A DNA stretch of 64,000 bases, from assembly GCF_013377995.1 (NCBI RefSeq), contig NZ_CP055305.1, positions 1,240,001 through 1,304,000 on the forward strand, in the 5' to 3' direction. Source of the DNA: Mannheimia pernigra. GTDB lineage: Bacteria > Pseudomonadota > Gammaproteobacteria > Enterobacterales > Pasteurellaceae. Position 1 is the first letter of the stretch; every line of letters begins with the position of its first letter. Below, in pieces: positions 19,410 through 29,757 of this stretch. The notes under the pieces were generated by a model. It had not been told where the DNA came from, did not search any database, and saw nothing but the letters and a program-made list of their open reading frames with translations. The position numbers were made by a program, and so were the translations under genes.

Positions 19410-20548
19410 TGATTTTCTCCTTTTTTATGACGAATTAAAAGCCGTGAGTACATTCGTTGATTATTCAAATAACCTCTATCCAATTTTCCGTTCCAATTTG
19501 ATTTTTTCAATTCTGGAAAACAGCCATCTTTTAATTGGAAATCGGATGCAACAATCTCAAACTGCTCTGGGCAATACTTATCCAAGAACGAGATCGGCAC
19601 GCCCATAACTCCGTCAAAATCACTCGGTATTGCTTTGGTTTCAGGTACTTCAATTGCATTGTAATTATCGTATTGTTGATAGGCATTTTTACCGTCTAGT
19701 TTTTTATTGAATTTGAGATTATCCGTCATTGTCATTAATTGTAATGGTTGATGACGGCGACCGTGTTCTATATTGGTGAACCAGTGAATGCTTGCTACTC
19801 GAGTAACAAATAATCCTTTCGGAACAGCTATGCCTAATTTTTCAAATCTATCTAACTCTAGATATTCGCTATCACTTTCATACGGACTAAAAAAATGTGC
19901 ACAACTTCTAGTAAATCCTTTCCCTAACCAAATTTTGTCATCTTTAATCAATGGGAAAACTTCTTTATAAGTAATCGCATTCATATTGCCAATAATCGCA
20001 AATTTCTTATCCGCTTCCATAATCCACGTAATAAATTCACGAAATAGAGAAAATGGCGGATTAGTAATAATGATATCGGCTTCATCTCGTAGGGCTTTAA
20101 TTTCATCAGAGCGAAAATCGCCATCGCTTTTTAAATATTTCCACGCTAAATCGTGGTGATCGATTTTGCCGTCATTGTTTAGATCTTTGTCAAGCGTAAA
20201 AATCTTGCCTTTAAGTGGTGAAATTAGGGCATTAAATTGTGAATCTTCACTTTCAAATAAGCTTGGTTGGTAGGGGATATTGAGAGGTTTGCTACTATGA
20301 GCAAAGCTGGTACTGATTAATTTTTTTAAACCAAGTCTGGCAAAATTTTGTGCAAAATAAAGTGTAAAATTACTCCATTCAGGATCATCACAAGGCAACA
20401 AGATGGTTTTGCCACGAAATACATCAGGATCAAAATCAAGATAAGCATTCATCTCTTTCTCAATGTCGTGATATTGTGTGTAAAACTCGTCATTTTGGGC
20501 TTTTTTAGCGTTAGAAAGATTGCTATTTTTAGCATTATTATTCGACAT
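19406..20548 (-). CDS. EcoRI-family adenine-specific DNA methyltransferase
   Basis: 380 residues. The N-terminal part [20 protein letters not shown] and [19 protein letters not shown] resemble M.EcoRI, and the catalytic motif IV is ITNPPFS around residue 163. Members methylate the N6 of adenine; M.EcoRI acts on GAATTC, but the target of this enzyme cannot be read from the sequence. The start at 20548 fits the M.EcoRI N-terminus and has GGGAGG 5 bases upstream. That ribosome binding site sits inside a 14-bp hairpin, downstream of a 13-unit TTTGA repeat. The nuclease gene overlaps its stop. Confidence 0.9.
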   Translation of the reverse strand: MSNNNAKNSNLSNAKKAQNDEFYTQYHDIEKEMNAYLDFDPDVFRGKTILLPCDDPEWSNFTLYFAQNFARLGLKKLISTSFAHSSKPLNIPYQPSLFESEDSQFNALISPLKGKIFTLDKDLNNDGKIDHHDLAWKYLKSDGDFRSDEIKALRDEADIIITNPPFSLFREFITWIMEADKKFAIIGNMNAITYKEVFPLIKDDKIWLGKGFTRSCAHFFSPYESDSEYLELDRFEKLGIAVPKGLFVTRVASIHWFTNIEHGRRHQPLQLMTMTDNLKFNKKLDGKNAYQQYDNYNAIEVPETKAIPSDFDGVMGVPISFLDKYCPEQFEIVASDFQLKDGCFPELKKSNWNGKLDRGYLNNQRMYSRLLIRHKKGENQ

Positions 20549-20675
20549 TCCAACCTCCCAAGTTAAAAAAAGAGTTGGCAGGTTGGAATAAAGAGGTTAA
20601 ATTATTTTGATTTGATTTGATTTGATTTGATTTGATTTGATTTGATTTGATTTGATTTGATTTGATTTGATTCAT
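20538..20675 (-). CDS. Repeat-containing leader peptide upstream of the methyltransferase
   Basis: A 45-residue ORF, ATG at 20675, with AAGGA 7 bases upstream (20683-20687 on the plus strand). It begins with Met then four NQIKS units encoded by the 5-bp repeats, and ends [10 protein letters not shown]. The stop (20538-20540) lies 8 bases inside the methyltransferase gene, in another frame. With 13 repeats the frame crosses the hairpin that hides the methyltransferase ribosome binding site; with 12 or 14 repeats it would stop at TAA right after the repeats. The reading frame and ribosome binding site are seen directly; its regulatory role is inferred. Confidence 0.62.
   Translation of the reverse strand: MNQIKSNQIKSNQIKSNQIKSNQNNLTSLFQPANSFFNLGGWNVE
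20548..20588 (-). promoter_or_regulatory. RBS-sequestering hairpin at the methyltransferase start
   Basis: Arms 20548-20561 and 20575-20588 pair over 14 positions with one mismatch, around a 13-base loop. The minus-strand arm nearest the gene contains GGGAGG and ends at the A of the ATG, so the ribosome binding site is inside the stem. Confidence 0.75.
20606..20670 (-). repeat. Thirteen tandem copies of TTTGA (TCAAA on the sense strand)
   Basis: The run is perfect: 13 units of 5 bp. It lies within the transcribed leader, between the leader ATG (20675) and the methyltransferase ATG (20548). A 5-bp unit shifts the reading frame with every gain or loss, as in phase-variable genes of Haemophilus and relatives. 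Confidence 0.97.
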
Positions 20676-20710
20676 TTTTTATTCCTTAGTGAATAATTAG
20701 CGTTTTATTA

Positions 20711-20738
20711 ATTATAAATTTTTTCATCAGAGAATCAA
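20711..20738 (-). promoter_or_regulatory. Promoter of the methyltransferase-nuclease operon
   Basis: On the minus strand TTGATT (20733-20738) and a perfect TATAAT (20711-20716) are spaced by 16 bp. The predicted start of transcription is near 20704, upstream of the leader ATG, so the repeats would be in the mRNA and not between the promoter elements. Confidence 0.7.
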
Positions 20739-20841
20739 TATCTTGGCGACAAGCGGTCTAATTTTCCTAAAACTTTGCAAAACAGGCTAAATTTTCTTAA
20801 AATTCAGCCTTATTTTATTTTGTAGCCTAAGAGAAAGAATA

Positions 20842-22755
20842 ATGTCAGAAAAACGCTATGGGGCGGATGAAATTACCGTTCTAAAAGATCTTGAACCCGT
20901 GCAGCTTCGCCCAGGTATGTACACGGATACTGCACGCCCGAATCATTTGGGGCAGGAGGTAATTGATAACAGTGTGGACGAGGCGTTGTCAGGCTATGCT
21001 GATAAAATTGATGTGATTTTACACGCTGATAATTCGCTTGAGGTGATTGATAACGGGCGAGGAATGCCCGTAGATATTCACTCTACCGAAAAAATTTCGG
21101 GTGTTGAGCTGATTCTCACTAAATTGCACGCAGGTGGTAAATTTTCTAATAAAAACTATACGTTCTCTGGCGGTTTGCACGGGGTGGGGATTTCGGTGGT
21201 GAACGCCCTTTCCGAGCGTGTGGAAATTCAAATTAAGCGTGGCGGTGAGGTATATTCCATTGCGTTTGCCAATGGCGTGAAAGTGGAAGAGCTGACAGTG
21301 ATAGGCACTTGCCCGAAAAAGCAGACCGGGACGACTGTTCGTTTTTATCCAAACCCGAAATATTTTGATAGCCCACGTTTTTCCGTGAGCCGTCTTCGCC
21401 ATTTGTTGCGTGCCAAAGCGGTACTTTGCCCGAAGCTCACCATTAACTTCATTGATAAAATCAATAACACCGAAGAAACTTGGTACTACGAAGACGGTTT
21501 ATCCGATTATTTAACCGAAGCCTTAAATGGCTATGAAACCGTGCCAAATCCACCATTTATTGGTGATGTAACCGCTGAAACGGAAGCAGTAAGTTGGGCT
21601 TTAACTTGGCTACCTGAAGGTGGTGAGTTAGTGGCGGAAAGTTATGTAAACCTTATTCCAACGGCACAAGGTGGCACACACGTTAATGGTTTGCGTAACG
21701 GCTTGCTTAAAGCAATGGTGGAGTTCTGCGAAATCCACAACCTATTGCCGAAAGGCGTGAAACTGACCGCGGATGATGTTTGGAACCGTTGTGCTTATGT
21801 GCTTTCACTCAAAATTCAAGAGCCACAATTTGCAGGGCAGACGAAAGAGCGTTTATCTTCTCGCCAAGCCTCAAGCTATGTGGATAACACTTTAAAAGAT
21901 GCGTTTAGTTTATGGTTAAATCAAAATGTGCAAACCGGTAAATTGATCGCAGAAATGGCGATTAGTTCCGCCCAGAGCCGTTTGCGAGCAGCAAAAAAAG
22001 TGGTGCGTAAAAAATTAGTTAGCGGACCAGCTCTTCCTGGTAAATTAGCGGATTGTACCGCTCAAGATTTAAGCCGTACCGAACTTTTTTTGGTGGAGGG
22101 GGATTCTGCCGGTGGTTCAGCCAAGCAAGCACGTGATAAAGAGTATCAAGCTATTTTGCCACTGCGAGGTAAAATTTTAAATACTTGGGAAGTGTCATCC
22201 GATCAAGTGTTAGCTTCGCAAGAGGTTCACGATATTGCAATTGCATTAGGAATTGATCCAGATAGCGATAATTTAGAGGAATTACGTTACGGCAAAGTCT
22301 GTATTCTTGCGGATGCAGATTCAGACGGCTTACACATCGCAACACTGTTGTGTGCCTTGTTCCTTCGCCACTTCCCGAAATTGGTGAAAAATGGGCACGT
22401 TTATGTAGCAATGCCACCACTTTATCGTATTGATATTGGCAAAGATGAAGTGCATTATGCCTTGGATGAAAGTGAAAAAGAGGCAATTCTTGCCCGACTT
22501 ACCAAGAAAAAAGGCAAGCCGAATGTGCAACGTTTTAAAGGGTTGGGTGAGATGAATCCAAGCCAGCTACGTGAAACCACGATGGATCCAAGCACACGCC
22601 GTTTAGTGCGATTAATTTTTGATGAAGCGGTTGATGTGGAGGACGGTGAAGTCAGCACCTTTGAGATTATGGATATGTTACTTGGCAAAAAACGAGCGGA
22701 AGATCGTAAGCAATGGCTGCAAAATCGAGGCGATGAAGCGGATCTTGCGGTGTAA
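20842..22755 (+). CDS. parE: DNA topoisomerase IV subunit B
   Basis: 637 residues. The GHKL ATPase domain shows DNSVDEALSGYADKI, DNGRGMPVDIH and GGLHGVG; the TOPRIM domain shows VEGDSAGGSAKQARD and DADSDG. ParE with ParC decatenates daughter chromosomes. The short length without the gyrase-specific insert, and the start YGADEITVLKDLEPVQLRPG, place it as ParE and not GyrB. parC is not adjacent. GAGAAAGAATA precedes the ATG. Confidence 0.97.
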   Translation: MSEKRYGADEITVLKDLEPVQLRPGMYTDTARPNHLGQEVIDNSVDEALSGYADKIDVILHADNSLEVIDNGRGMPVDIHSTEKISGVELILTKLHAGGKFSNKNYTFSGGLHGVGISVVNALSERVEIQIKRGGEVYSIAFANGVKVEELTVIGTCPKKQTGTTVRFYPNPKYFDSPRFSVSRLRHLLRAKAVLCPKLTINFIDKINNTEETWYYEDGLSDYLTEALNGYETVPNPPFIGDVTAETEAVSWALTWLPEGGELVAESYVNLIPTAQGGTHVNGLRNGLLKAMVEFCEIHNLLPKGVKLTADDVWNRCAYVLSLKIQEPQFAGQTKERLSSRQASSYVDNTLKDAFSLWLNQNVQTGKLIAEMAISSAQSRLRAAKKVVRKKLVSGPALPGKLADCTAQDLSRTELFLVEGDSAGGSAKQARDKEYQAILPLRGKILNTWEVSSDQVLASQEVHDIAIALGIDPDSDNLEELRYGKVCILADADSDGLHIATLLCALFLRHFPKLVKNGHVYVAMPPLYRIDIGKDEVHYALDESEKEAILARLTKKKGKPNVQRFKGLGEMNPSQLRETTMDPSTRRLVRLIFDEAVDVEDGEVSTFEIMDMLLGKKRAEDRKQWLQNRGDEADLAV

Positions 22756-22784
22756 CAAGCGGTTGAATTTTCATCATAATTTGC

Positions 22785-22822
22785 AAATAGGCATAGTGTT
22801 TTTTGCACTATGCCTATTTTAT
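22785..22822. terminator. Bidirectional terminator between parE and plsY
   Basis: A perfect 14-bp stem (AAATAGGCATAGTG and complement) with a 7-base loop, flanked by A and T runs, between convergent genes. An uptake-signal core lies just before it at 22755. Confidence 0.88.
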
Positions 22823-22825
22823 GTT

Positions 22826-23431
22826 TTACGCATTCTTTTTCTTGAGCTTATCCCACATTTTATCTTCTTGCCCACGCCACAATCGTTGAATATTATCGTG
22901 ATGACGATAAACCAATAAACAGCAGACTAAGGCAACAGGGAAAGTAAATTGTGGCTCAAACCACCAAATATAAAATGGCACGATTAAGGCAGTCAGTACC
23001 GCACTTAACGAGGAGTAGCCAGAGATGAGAAAAACCAAAAGCCAAGTACCAATCGCTCCACCTACTACTACAAAACTTAATGCAGAAATCGCACCTAAGG
23101 CGGTGGCAACGCCCTTTCCACCTTTAAATTGAAAGAAAATGGGAAAAATATGCCCAAGACAAACAGCTAATGCGATAAACCCAAGAGCTGAAGGCGATAA
23201 GTTAAAAGACACGCCAATTGCTACGGGCAATGTGCCTTTTAAAATATCAAAAAGCAATACGCCCAAAGCGGCACTTTTTCCGCCGATTCGTAACACATTA
23301 GTTGCCCCAGCGTTGTGTGAGCCAACTTCTCTTGGATCAGCTAAACCTGCAAGTTTACAGAAAATCACAGCACTTGAAATTGAGCCTAGCAAATAGGCAA
23401 TCAATATCAATAAATAGGGAATTAGAATCAT
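22826..23431 (-). CDS. plsY: Glycerol-3-phosphate acyltransferase PlsY
   Basis: 201 residues with five hydrophobic segments. Conserved acyltransferase loops are [15 protein letters not shown], the [18 protein letters not shown] stretch and a terminal [10 protein letters not shown]. PlsY uses acyl-phosphate to acylate glycerol-3-phosphate, the first step of phospholipid synthesis, in the inner membrane. It is divergent from folB by about 70 bp and converges with parE. Confidence 0.96.
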   Translation of the reverse strand: MILIPYLLILIAYLLGSISSAVIFCKLAGLADPREVGSHNAGATNVLRIGGKSAALGVLLFDILKGTLPVAIGVSFNLSPSALGFIALAVCLGHIFPIFFQFKGGKGVATALGAISALSFVVVGGAIGTWLLVFLISGYSSLSAVLTALIVPFYIWWFEPQFTFPVALVCCLLVYRHHDNIQRLWRGQEDKMWDKLKKKNA

Positions 23432-23500
23432 AAATTTTCCTGATTAAATTTATCTTGTGCTATATTTTACAGAAATTCAAAAAATATAATAGGACGAAAA

Positions 23501-23857
23501 ATGAGTGATAAAGTTTTTATTCGAGAGTTAATTGCTTTTGCTTCTATTGGTGCTTACGATTGGGAGCATACCATCAAACAGCGTTTAGTGTTTAATATTG
23601 ATATGGCGTGGGATTTTTCTAAAGCAGCTGCAGCCGATGATGTGCAATATTGTTTAAATTATGCAGAAGTGTCTGAAAAAGTGCTACATTTTGTGGAATC
23701 TCAATCTTTCAAGTTAGTTGAAACCGTGGCACATCAAGTAGCAGCATTATTGCAAAAAGAGTATCAACTTTCTTGGATTCGGATTGAATTGCACAAACCT
23801 AAGGCAGTAGCACAAGCCAGTAGTGTTGGCGTGATTGTAGAACGGGGTCATCAATAA
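23501..23857 (+). CDS. folB: Dihydroneopterin aldolase
   Basis: 118 residues. FIRELIAFASIGAYDWEH at the N-terminus and the Tyr and Glu of the pocket, with the conserved late WIRIELHKPKAV, are typical. FolB cleaves dihydroneopterin to the pterin precursor and glycolaldehyde in folate synthesis. The plsY-folB divergent arrangement is common in gamma-proteobacteria. AGGACGAAAA precedes the start. Confidence 0.95.
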   Translation: MSDKVFIRELIAFASIGAYDWEHTIKQRLVFNIDMAWDFSKAAAADDVQYCLNYAEVSEKVLHFVESQSFKLVETVAHQVAALLQKEYQLSWIRIELHKPKAVAQASSVGVIVERGHQ

Positions 23858-23945
23858 GACTCAATAAAGCATTTTATTTAATTTTTATATACCAATTTAT
23901 AGCTGAGTTGATTTACACTCTATAGATCAAAAGAAAGGAGCTAGT

Positions 23946-24845
23946 ATGTTTCGTACAGACATTTTAGAGCGTTTTGAACAGTTGATGTCAGAAAAAAATT
24001 GTGAAATCACAAACGCTATTATTGAGCAATTAATCAGACAAGATTTTCACGGGCAGCTATCTTATGGTGTTGTTGATGAGCTCTGTGAAAAATTTAAACG
24101 TTCTCGAATTGAATTAGCCTTGTTTTGCATTTTGATTGCAGCTTGCTATGCTGTGACACCCGTCTCTCATTTTAATGTAGGGGCAGTTGCTGTTGGTAAA
24201 CGAGGCGATTTCTATTTTGGTGCAAATCAAGAATTTTCGGGAGAGTGTATGCAACAATCTGTTCATGCAGAGCAGAGTGCAATTTCTCACGCCTGGCTTG
24301 CTGGCGAAACTTTGATTACAGATGTGGTGGTAAATTACACCCCTTGTGGACATTGCCGCCAATTTATGAATGAACTGAACGGAGCCGCTAATCTAAAAGT
24401 GCATTTACCGCATAGCCAAGACAATTTATTGCAAAGCTATCTACCAGATAGTTTTGGGCCGAAGAATTTAGGCATTGAAAAAGTATTATTTGATGATCAA
24501 CCACAACAATTTGACGTGACAGGCGATAAACTACAACAAGCCGCGATTGTCGCAGCTAACACATCTTACGCCCCTTATAGCAAATCCTTTAGCGGTATTG
24601 CACTACAGGTAGGTGAACGGATTATTTGTGGAAAATATGCTGAAAATGCAGCCTTTAATCCAACCTTTTTACCACTTCAAAGTGCATTAAATTACCGTCT
24701 CTTTTTAGGGCTTGCTGATGTGCCTGTAGAGCGAATTGTACTTGCAGAAGCAAAAGGCTCATTAAGTAGCTTTGCTATGACACAAGCATTAGCAACATCG
24801 CTATTTGGTGTAGATATTGAATATATTTCATTACAAGCGGTATGA
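23946..24845 (+). CDS. cdd: Cytidine deaminase (long dimeric type)
   Basis: 299 residues, the two-domain form found in enteric bacteria. The active domain has SVHAEQSAISHAW (catalytic Glu and zinc His region) and PCGHCRQFMNEL (zinc cysteines); the C-terminal half repeats the fold without the zinc site. It deaminates cytidine and deoxycytidine in pyrimidine salvage. GAAAGGAGCTAGT is a strong ribosome binding site. The protein ends at an uptake-signal core (CAAGCGGTA). Confidence 0.96.
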   Translation: MFRTDILERFEQLMSEKNCEITNAIIEQLIRQDFHGQLSYGVVDELCEKFKRSRIELALFCILIAACYAVTPVSHFNVGAVAVGKRGDFYFGANQEFSGECMQQSVHAEQSAISHAWLAGETLITDVVVNYTPCGHCRQFMNELNGAANLKVHLPHSQDNLLQSYLPDSFGPKNLGIEKVLFDDQPQQFDVTGDKLQQAAIVAANTSYAPYSKSFSGIALQVGERIICGKYAENAAFNPTFLPLQSALNYRLFLGLADVPVERIVLAEAKGSLSSFAMTQALATSLFGVDIEYISLQAV

Positions 24846-24898
24846 TTTTAATAATTTTTTCTTGATTCAATAGCAGAACTTGCAATTCAAATAGCAAT

Positions 24899-24935
24899 AA
24901 AAAGCCCTTCATTAATGTGAATATTAACGAAGGGC
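24899..24935 (-). terminator. Terminator of clpB
   Basis: GCCCTTC-ATTAAT pairs with ATTAA-C-GAAGGGC; on the minus strand the hairpin is followed by TTTTTATTG. It lies 45 bp beyond the clpB stop. Confidence 0.8.
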
Positions 24936-24980
24936 AACATTTGCTAATTTTTAGGGAAAAATGACCGCTTGTTTTCCCTT

Positions 24981-27548
24981 CTATTGTACGGCAACAATAC
25001 GCCCATTTTGATAATCCACGGTGACAGGTTTATTTGGTAATAATTTACCGCTTAGAATCTGTTGTGCGAGCGGATTTTCAAGTTCTTGTTGAACCGCACG
25101 TTTAAGTGGTCTTGCTCCAAATAATGGATCAAACCCTGCATTTCCGATATGATCTAACGCTTTATCAGTCACGATTAGGTTATAACCACGCTCTGCCAAG
25201 CGAGTAATTAAGCGTTGTAGCTGAATTTTTGCAATTGAACGAATATGATCTTGTTCTAACGAGTGGAACATTACCGTTTCATCAATGCGGTTGATAAATT
25301 CAGGACGGAAGTGGTGCCCTACAATCTCCATTACCATCGCTTTTACCGCATCATAGCCTTTGTCCGCATTTTCTTGAATAAGATGTGACCCTAAATTTGA
25401 AGTCATAATCACAACCGTATTACGGAAATCGACGGTTCTGCCTTGGCCATCTGTTAAGCGTCCATCATCGAGTACTTGCAAGAGAATGTTGAACACATCA
25501 GGGTGTGCTTTTTCCACTTCATCAAGTAATACGACAGAATATGGACGACGGCGAATGGCTTCAGTTAAATAGCCGCCTTCTTCATATCCTACATAGCCTG
25601 GAGGTGCCCCCACTAAGCGAGATACACTGTGTTTTTCCATAAACTCAGACATATCAATACGTACCATTGCATCTGGGTCATCAAACAAAAAGTTAGCTAA
25701 TGTTTTGCTCAATTCCGTTTTCCCCACACCAGTTGGGCCTAAGAATAAGAACGAACCAATCGGTTTATTTGGATCTGAAAGCCCTGCACGGTTACGGCGA
25801 ATCGCATTGGAAACCGCTTCGACTGCTTCATTTTGACCGATCACACGAGCGTGTAGTACTTCCTCCATTCTAAGCAGTTTTTCTTTCTCGCCTTCCATCA
25901 TTTTAGACACAGGAATGCCCGTTGCTTTTGAAAGCACTTCAGCAATTTCTTCTTCAGTGACTTTAGTACGAAGTAGCTGCATTTCTGCATTTTTTTCACC
26001 ATTTTCGACCGCTTGTAGCTGTTTTTCTAAGTTGGGAATCACACCATATTGCAATTCAGACATTTTCTCGAAATTATTTTCACGGCGAGCTTGATCCATT
26101 GCAATGCGAGCATTTTCCAACTCTTCTTTAATATGTTGCGTACCAAGCAGAGCTGATTTTTCTGCTTTCCAAATTTCTTCTAGCTCGGAATATTCACGCT
26201 CTTTGACCGCTATCTCTTCGTCTAATTTGGCTAAACGCTGGCGACTGGCTTCATCTTCCTCTTTTTGTAATGCTTGGCGTTCTAATTTTAGCTGAATAAT
26301 ACGGCGTTCTAGTTTATCCAAAGGCTCAGGTTTAGAATCGATCTCCATACGCAAACTTGAAGCAGCTTCATCGATCAAGTCAATTGCTTTATCGGGTAAT
26401 TGACGATCAGAAACATAACGATGCGAAAGCGTTGCAGCTGCCACGATAGCTGGATCGGTAATTTGAACGTGGTGATGGATTTCATAACGCTCTTTTAATC
26501 CACGCAAAATCGCAATCGTATCTTCCACTGTTGGCTCATCAACCAATACTTTTTGGAAGCGACGCTCAAGGGCCGCATCTTTTTCAATGTATTGACGGTA
26601 CTCATCAAGCGTTGTTGCGCCAACGCAATGTAGCTCGCCACGAGCAAGGCTTGGTTTGAGTAAGTTTCCCGCATCCATTGCACCGTCAGTTTTACCTGCA
26701 CCCACCATTGTGTGAATTTCATCAATAAAGAGAATAACTTGTCCTTCTTCTTTGGCAAGTTCGTTTAACACTGCTTTTAAACGCTCTTCAAATTCACCAC
26801 GATATTTTGCACCAGCAATTAATGCACCCATATCAAGAGAAAGCACTCGCTTATTTTTCAGCCCCTCAGGTACTTCGCCATTTACTATGCGTTGGGCTAA
26901 ACCTTCTACAATGGCGGTTTTACCTACTCCTGGCTCGCCAATAAGTACAGGGTTGTTTTTGGTACGGCGTTGCAACACTTGAACTGCTCGACGGATCTCT
27001 TCATCACGCCCGATGACAGGATCTAATTTGCCTGCTTTTGCACGTTCGGTTAAATCGATCGTATATTTTTTCAATGCTTGGCGGGTTTCTTCCGCATTTT
27101 GATTATTCACGTTTTCTCCTCCTCGAATTTGGCTGATTGCTTGTGTGAGTTTTTCTTTGCTTAAGCCAAATTTTTTCCATAATTTGCCTAAATCACCGTT
27201 ATCTTCAAGTGATGCGAGAACAAACAATTCAGATGAAATAAAACTATCACCAAATTGTTGTGCCAGCTTATCAGATTGATTTAATAGTCTAACTAACTGT
27301 TGGGAAGCTTGAGTGTTACCCCCTTGAACTTGCGGTAAGCGGTCTAAAATGTCTTGTAATTCACGAGTTAAGGTCTGAACATTTATATTTAGTGTAGTAA
27401 ATAGTGGTGCAATAGAGCCACCTTCTTGTTTTAGTAAAGCATACAGTAAATGAGCAGGCTCAATATAAGGATTATCTTTTCCTACCGCGAGTGATTGAGA
27501 TTCTGCTAACGCTTCTTGTAGTTTAGTTGTCATTTTTTCAAAATTCAT
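24981..27548 (-). CDS. clpB: ATP-dependent disaggregase ClpB
   Basis: 855 residues. An N-terminal double Clp repeat domain, AAA-1 with Walker [14 protein letters not shown], the coiled-coil middle domain (about residues 410-525), and AAA-2 with [13 protein letters not shown] and a Walker [16 protein letters not shown]. ClpB extracts proteins from aggregates together with DnaK. No ClpP-binding IGF loop is expected and none was seen. It has an excellent heat-shock promoter upstream. Confidence 0.98.
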   Translation of the reverse strand: MNFEKMTTKLQEALAESQSLAVGKDNPYIEPAHLLYALLKQEGGSIAPLFTTLNINVQTLTRELQDILDRLPQVQGGNTQASQQLVRLLNQSDKLAQQFGDSFISSELFVLASLEDNGDLGKLWKKFGLSKEKLTQAISQIRGGENVNNQNAEETRQALKKYTIDLTERAKAGKLDPVIGRDEEIRRAVQVLQRRTKNNPVLIGEPGVGKTAIVEGLAQRIVNGEVPEGLKNKRVLSLDMGALIAGAKYRGEFEERLKAVLNELAKEEGQVILFIDEIHTMVGAGKTDGAMDAGNLLKPSLARGELHCVGATTLDEYRQYIEKDAALERRFQKVLVDEPTVEDTIAILRGLKERYEIHHHVQITDPAIVAAATLSHRYVSDRQLPDKAIDLIDEAASSLRMEIDSKPEPLDKLERRIIQLKLERQALQKEEDEASRQRLAKLDEEIAVKEREYSELEEIWKAEKSALLGTQHIKEELENARIAMDQARRENNFEKMSELQYGVIPNLEKQLQAVENGEKNAEMQLLRTKVTEEEIAEVLSKATGIPVSKMMEGEKEKLLRMEEVLHARVIGQNEAVEAVSNAIRRNRAGLSDPNKPIGSFLFLGPTGVGKTELSKTLANFLFDDPDAMVRIDMSEFMEKHSVSRLVGAPPGYVGYEEGGYLTEAIRRRPYSVVLLDEVEKAHPDVFNILLQVLDDGRLTDGQGRTVDFRNTVVIMTSNLGSHLIQENADKGYDAVKAMVMEIVGHHFRPEFINRIDETVMFHSLEQDHIRSIAKIQLQRLITRLAERGYNLIVTDKALDHIGNAGFDPLFGARPLKRAVQQELENPLAQQILSGKLLPNKPVTVDYQNGRIVAVQ

Positions 27549-27619
27549 ATTTACTCCAAATCTGTTTTTATTATTTATGATAATTAAGCTATTGGGCTGG
27601 CTTAATGTTTTACGAAAAT

Positions 27620-27649
27620 ATAAATGGTGTTTGTCAAGCCCTTTTCAAG
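27620..27649 (-). promoter_or_regulatory. Sigma-32 heat-shock promoter of clpB
   Basis: On the minus strand CTTGAAA (27643-27649) and CCATTTAT (27620-27627) are spaced by 15 bp, close to the sigma-32 consensus CTTGAAA...CCCCATnT. It lies about 72 bp upstream of the clpB ATG. An overlapping TTGACA could serve sigma-70, but no good matching -10 was found. Confidence 0.7.
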
Positions 27650-27820
27650 TGAAAATGTGAAAAAGATCACAAAATTAAGAATTAATGCAAAGATTACCCT
27701 GAATTTTGCAATATTTTTGCGAAACGTTACCGCTTGTAAAAAGATTACCGCTTACTTAAAAATTCAAGTAGAATGAATCCATTTACTTAAAAACACAACA
27801 GAAAAAATTTGGAGAAGATT

Positions 27821-29668
27821 ATGCCTATTTTACGTTCTGCGACTTCAACGCAAGGTCGCAATATGGCAGGTGCTCGAGCTTTGTGGCGAGCAACAGGAAT
27901 GAAAGAGGGAGACTTCGGTAAGCCTATTATTGCCGTAGTGAATTCTTTTACTCAGTTCGTTCCTGGCCACGTTCATTTAAAAGATATGGGGCAGTTGGTT
28001 GCCGCTGAAATTGAAAAGGCAGGTGCGGTCGCGAAAGAATTTAATACAATTGCGGTGGACGACGGTATTGCAATGGGGCACGGCGGTATGCTTTATTCAT
28101 TGCCAAGCCGTGATTTGATTGCAGACAGTGTGGAATATATGGTAAATGCTCACTGTGCTGATGCGATGGTATGTATTTCTAATTGTGACAAAATTACCCC
28201 AGGAATGTTAATGGCGGCAATGCGTTTGAATATTCCTACCATTTTTGTTTCAGGTGGTCCAATGGAGGCGGGTAAAACGAAGCTTTCTAACCAATTAATC
28301 CGTTTGGATTTAGTTGATGCGATGATTGAAAGTGCAGATCCGAGCGTATCGGATGAGCGTATTGATTCCATTGAAAAAAGTGCTTGTCCAACCTGCGGTT
28401 CTTGCTCGGGAATGTTCACTGCAAACTCAATGAATTGCTTAACTGAAGCATTAGGTTTGAGCTTACCTGGAAATGGTTCAATGCTTGCTACCCACGCAGA
28501 TCGTAAAGCGTTATTCCTAAAAGCAGGGCGTGAAATTGTGGCACTTTGTCGTAAATATTACCAAGAAGATGATTACAGCGTATTGCCTCGCTCTATTGCA
28601 AGTTTTGAAGCTTTTGAAAATGCAATGAGCTTAGATATTGCAATGGGTGGCTCAAGTAATACCGTGCTTCACTTATTGGCAACGGCACAAGAAGCCGGGG
28701 TAGATTTCAAAATGGAAGATATTGATCGCTTATCTCGTATTGTTCCCTGCTTGAGTAAAATTGCACCAAATACCAATAAATATCATATGGAAGATGTTCA
28801 CCGTGCAGGTGGTATTATGGGCTTATTGGGCGAATTAGACCGTGGAGGATTAATTCATCGCCATACTAAAACAGTATTAGGTTTGACAATCGAAGAACAA
28901 TTAAATCAATATGATATTATGCGAAATAAAGATCCAGAATTGCATAAATTCTTCCGTGCTGGCCCTGCGGGTATTCGCACCACCAAAGCATTTTCACAAG
29001 ATTGCCGTTGGGATACCGTTGATGATGATCGTGAAAACGGTTGTATTCACAGTGTTGAAAATGCGGTCACTAAAGAGGGTGGTTTAGCGGTATTATTCGG
29101 CAATATTGCTGAAGATGGCTGTATTGTCAAAACCGCTGGTGTGGATGAATCTATCTGGACATTTACTGGTACAGCTATTGTATTTGAGAGCCAAGAAGAT
29201 GCTGTTGCAGGCATTTTAGGTGGAGAGGTAAAAGAAGGGCATATTGTAATTATTCGTTACGAAGGTCCGAAAGGTGGGCCTGGTATGCAAGAGATGCTTT
29301 ATCCAACCAGTTATTTAAAATCAATGGGCTTAGGTAAAAAATGTGCGTTATTAACTGATGGACGTTTCTCTGGGGGGACATCAGGTTTATCTATTGGACA
29401 CGCCTCGCCAGAAGCTGCATCAGGTGGTGCAATAGCGTTGATTAACAATGGCGATACGGTATCCATCGACATTCCAAACCGTTCAATCAACTTGATGATT
29501 TCAGACGAAGAATTGGCGGCTCGCCGTGAAAATATGGAATCTCGTGGCGAGGATGCTTGGAAGCCAGTTAATCGTGAACGTGAAGTATCATTTGCGTTGA
29601 AAGTATTTGGGCATTTTGCAACCTCTGCCGACAAAGGAGCCGTACGCGATAAATCATTATTGAAATAA
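27821..29668 (+). CDS. ilvD: Dihydroxy-acid dehydratase
   Basis: 615 residues from the ATG at 27821, which follows TTGGAGAAGATT; a TTG at 27809 is unlikely because [20 protein letters not shown] aligns with the known IlvD N-terminus. Cluster cysteines lie in [11 protein letters not shown] and [13 protein letters not shown]. IlvD dehydrates the dihydroxy acids in valine, isoleucine and leucine synthesis. The other ilv genes are absent from the window, and two uptake-signal cores lie upstream near 27730. Confidence 0.97.
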   Translation: MPILRSATSTQGRNMAGARALWRATGMKEGDFGKPIIAVVNSFTQFVPGHVHLKDMGQLVAAEIEKAGAVAKEFNTIAVDDGIAMGHGGMLYSLPSRDLIADSVEYMVNAHCADAMVCISNCDKITPGMLMAAMRLNIPTIFVSGGPMEAGKTKLSNQLIRLDLVDAMIESADPSVSDERIDSIEKSACPTCGSCSGMFTANSMNCLTEALGLSLPGNGSMLATHADRKALFLKAGREIVALCRKYYQEDDYSVLPRSIASFEAFENAMSLDIAMGGSSNTVLHLLATAQEAGVDFKMEDIDRLSRIVPCLSKIAPNTNKYHMEDVHRAGGIMGLLGELDRGGLIHRHTKTVLGLTIEEQLNQYDIMRNKDPELHKFFRAGPAGIRTTKAFSQDCRWDTVDDDRENGCIHSVENAVTKEGGLAVLFGNIAEDGCIVKTAGVDESIWTFTGTAIVFESQEDAVAGILGGEVKEGHIVIIRYEGPKGGPGMQEMLYPTSYLKSMGLGKKCALLTDGRFSGGTSGLSIGHASPEAASGGAIALINNGDTVSIDIPNRSINLMISDEELAARRENMESRGEDAWKPVNREREVSFALKVFGHFATSADKGAVRDKSLLK

Positions 29669-29681
29669 ATAATGTTATAAA

Positions 29682-29712
29682 ACAAGCTTCAATTTTTAAG
29701 ATTGAAGCTTGT
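29682..29712. terminator. Hairpin downstream of ilvD
   Basis: A perfect 12-bp stem (ACAAGCTTCAAT and complement) with a 7-base loop between the convergent ilvD and rnfH genes. There is no clear T-run, so it may act on both strands weakly. Confidence 0.6.
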
Positions 29713-29757
29713 CTATGGCAAAGATTTATGGCGAAGATGAATTTTAAGCAAAATAAG

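Noticed and set aside
20348..20566. 72-codon plus-strand ORF opposite the methyltransferase start
   Set aside because: It is a shadow of the antisense strand with no ribosome binding site or recognisable motif.
20606..20670. TTTGA repeats acting by changing promoter spacing
   Set aside because: A near-consensus promoter lies wholly upstream of the repeats, so spacing between -35 and -10 does not depend on them. Mapping of the transcript start would settle it.
20597..20675. Leader ORF as an alternative N-terminus of the methyltransferase
   Set aside because: The methyltransferase frame has a TAA at 20597-20599 between the repeats and its ATG, so no repeat number can fuse the two.
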